NCBI GenBank assembly: GCA_025451425.1
Contig: JANWKK010000091.1
Span: forward strand, 1-7,038
Source: Gemmatimonadaceae bacterium
GTDB lineage: Bacteria; Gemmatimonadota; Gemmatimonadetes; Gemmatimonadales; Gemmatimonadaceae
Direction: 5' to 3'
Length of the DNA: 7,038 bases
The notes under the pieces were generated by a model that made no database searches, was not told where the DNA came from, and saw only the letters and a list, made by a program, of their open reading frames with translations. Numbering within the stretch: position 1 is the first letter of the stretch; every line of letters starts with the position of its first letter. The position numbers and the translations under genes were made by a program. This document shows positions 6,042 through 7,038 of the stretch, piece by piece.

Positions 6042-6746
6042 CTACTCGACGACGCCCTTTCCTTTGTAGCCCCTCGTGACAATCCGGTCGTAACCGTTCG
6101 ACGGATCCAAGCCCGCGCGGAGCGCATTGTTCACTGCCACTTCGCCTCGGTTATAAACGAGGAGCGCGAGCTTCGCATCGCCATGGTACTGACCGATCAA
6201 CCCGCGGAGATACCGGAAGCCGATACGCAGGTTGGTCGTGGGATCGTACAGCTTCTCCTTTGTGATGGCGTTGTCGTAGTAGCGAGCCGTGGGCAGCATC
6301 ATCTGGGTGAGGCCAACGGCGCCAACGGAGCTCGTCGCGTGAGGATTGAAGCCGCTCTCGAGTCTCACGAGACGGAAGGCAAGCTCGGGGTCGATGCCTT
6401 CAGCCATCGACTCATCAAGGATGTGCATCGCCATGTTCGCGGGAATCGCAAACCGGCTGGAGTAATGAATGATCCTGTCAGCGCGATCGTACTGCGCCCG
6501 GAGGAGATCCATTTCACCCTTGGTCGAGTCGAGTGCCTCACGAAGCTCCCGCGTCCCACCGCCCAGACCAAGTGAAAAGCTGGAGGAGTGGAGCGCGACT
6601 TCAGCGTTTGCTGTACCGGGATGACGGGTCGCAAGAATGACCGCCACGACGGCAACGGCAACCGCTGCGTACAGGAGTCGCTGGAGGCGTCTACGGCGCC
6701 GGGCGGCATCGCCACGGTGCACGTACGTACCACGGAGATTGCGCAT
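6042..6746 (-). CDS. Membrane-anchored lytic transglycosylase (SLT domain)
   Basis: This 234-residue protein has a strongly basic N-terminus (RRRRR at 16-20) followed by a hydrophobic segment (about 25-39), giving a single N-in membrane anchor with the enzyme domain in the periplasm. A possible helix or coiled stretch at 65-95 links to the SLT domain (about 105-225). Catalytic Glu130 sits in VRLESGFNPHA, followed by SSVGAVGLTQMMLPTA at 139-154, the usual GLTQ core. The normal AYNAGP motif is replaced by VYNRGEVAV at 197-205. It should cleave peptidoglycan glycan strands, like Slt70-family members. No Shine-Dalgarno sequence is visible before the ATG at 6746, which starts 78 bases after moaC on the same strand; co-transcription with moaC is possible. 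It ends at a strong terminator (5980-6020). Confidence 0.92.
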   Translation of the reverse strand: MRNLRGTYVHRGDAARRRRRLQRLLYAAVAVAVVAVILATRHPGTANAEVALHSSSFSLGLGGGTRELREALDSTKGEMDLLRAQYDRADRIIHYSSRFAIPANMAMHILDESMAEGIDPELAFRLVRLESGFNPHATSSVGAVGLTQMMLPTARYYDNAITKEKLYDPTTNLRIGFRYLRGLIGQYHGDAKLALLVYNRGEVAVNNALRAGLDPSNGYDRIVTRGYKGKGVVE

Positions 6747-6824
6747 AAGTTGTCTACTGGCAACAGGTTGAGTACAACACTACTGCCCGCTACGACTCCA
6801 GGATACGTGGCAACCGCGATGCCA

Positions 6825-7038
6825 TCAACCCCTTGACCAATTGCCCAGCTTGCCACCTGACTTTTGTACCAGCGATACATCGCCGAGTTCCATACCGCGG
6901 TCGACAGCCTTCGCCATGTCGTAAACGGTGAGAAGGCAGACTGTTACCGCAGTCAAAGCCTCCATCTCGACGCCTGTCTTCCAAGTTGTCCGGGCTGTTG
7001 CCTCGGCAATAATGCCCGGCAAGGCGTGATCCGCCGTC
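6825..7038 (-). CDS. moaC: Cyclic pyranopterin monophosphate synthase MoaC, C-terminal part
   Basis: The visible 71 residues match the C-terminal half of MoaC, which converts the cyclic GTP-derived 3',8-cH2GTP intermediate into cyclic pyranopterin monophosphate in molybdenum cofactor synthesis. Diagnostic segments are [18 protein letters not shown] with the Glu-Met-Glu core, [14 protein letters not shown] carrying the conserved Asp and Lys of the E. coli active site (D128, K131), and [11 protein letters not shown] near the end. The frame is open to the window edge, so the N-terminus and the catalytic His lie outside; the TTG at 7022 is not a start. The last motif reads GGKL where GGKS is usual. 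It lies upstream of the transglycosylase gene on the same strand. Confidence 0.93.
   Translation of the reverse strand, partial: TADHALPGIIAEATARTTWKTGVEMEALTAVTVCLLTVYDMAKAVDRGMELGDVSLVQKSGGKLGNWSRG

Noticed and set aside
5943..6575. 210-codon forward frame opposite the second transglycosylase gene
   Set aside because: It starts inside the terminator region and is the antisense shadow of a gene with clear SLT motifs.

Overview
The window is GC-rich and carries eight protein-coding genes, two of them cut by the window edges. It has typical Gram-negative envelope content: a TonB-dependent outer-membrane receptor, a lipoprotein with a lipobox and LysM repeats, and a membrane-anchored lytic transglycosylase. 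Base composition, protein style and the gene set fit a soil or environmental Gemmatimonadota-like bacterium. That placement is an inference from sequence style, not a search result.

Layout: (1) 1-1341 (+), the C-terminal barrel of a TonB-dependent receptor. (2) 1342-1874, a convergent intergenic stretch without a credible gene. It holds two large imperfect hairpins of one family in opposite orientations, plus partial copies of their tips. (3) 1875-3259 (-), a serine beta-lactamase-like hydrolase followed by rpiB; stop and start overlap in ATGA, so they form a tightly coupled pair. (4) 3260-3383, a divergent promoter region. (5) 3384-3839 (+), a small two-repeat protein resembling the regulatory domain of 2-isopropylmalate synthase. 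(6) 4032-5624 (+), an MltD-like lytic transglycosylase lipoprotein with LysM repeats. (7) 5625-6041, a second convergent intergenic stretch with a 24-bp imperfect inverted repeat enclosing several small palindromes, and a perfect 20-bp-arm terminator hairpin. (8) 6042-6746 (-), a second membrane-anchored lytic transglycosylase. (9) 6825-7038 (-), the C-terminal part of moaC.

Functionally, three genes concern the cell wall: the penicillin-recognising hydrolase fold and two transglycosylases. One enzyme belongs to the pentose phosphate pathway, one to molybdenum cofactor synthesis, and one to outer-membrane uptake. I see no defence system, CRISPR array, transposase, tRNA or rRNA. The most unusual content is the structured noncoding DNA in the two convergent intergenic regions.
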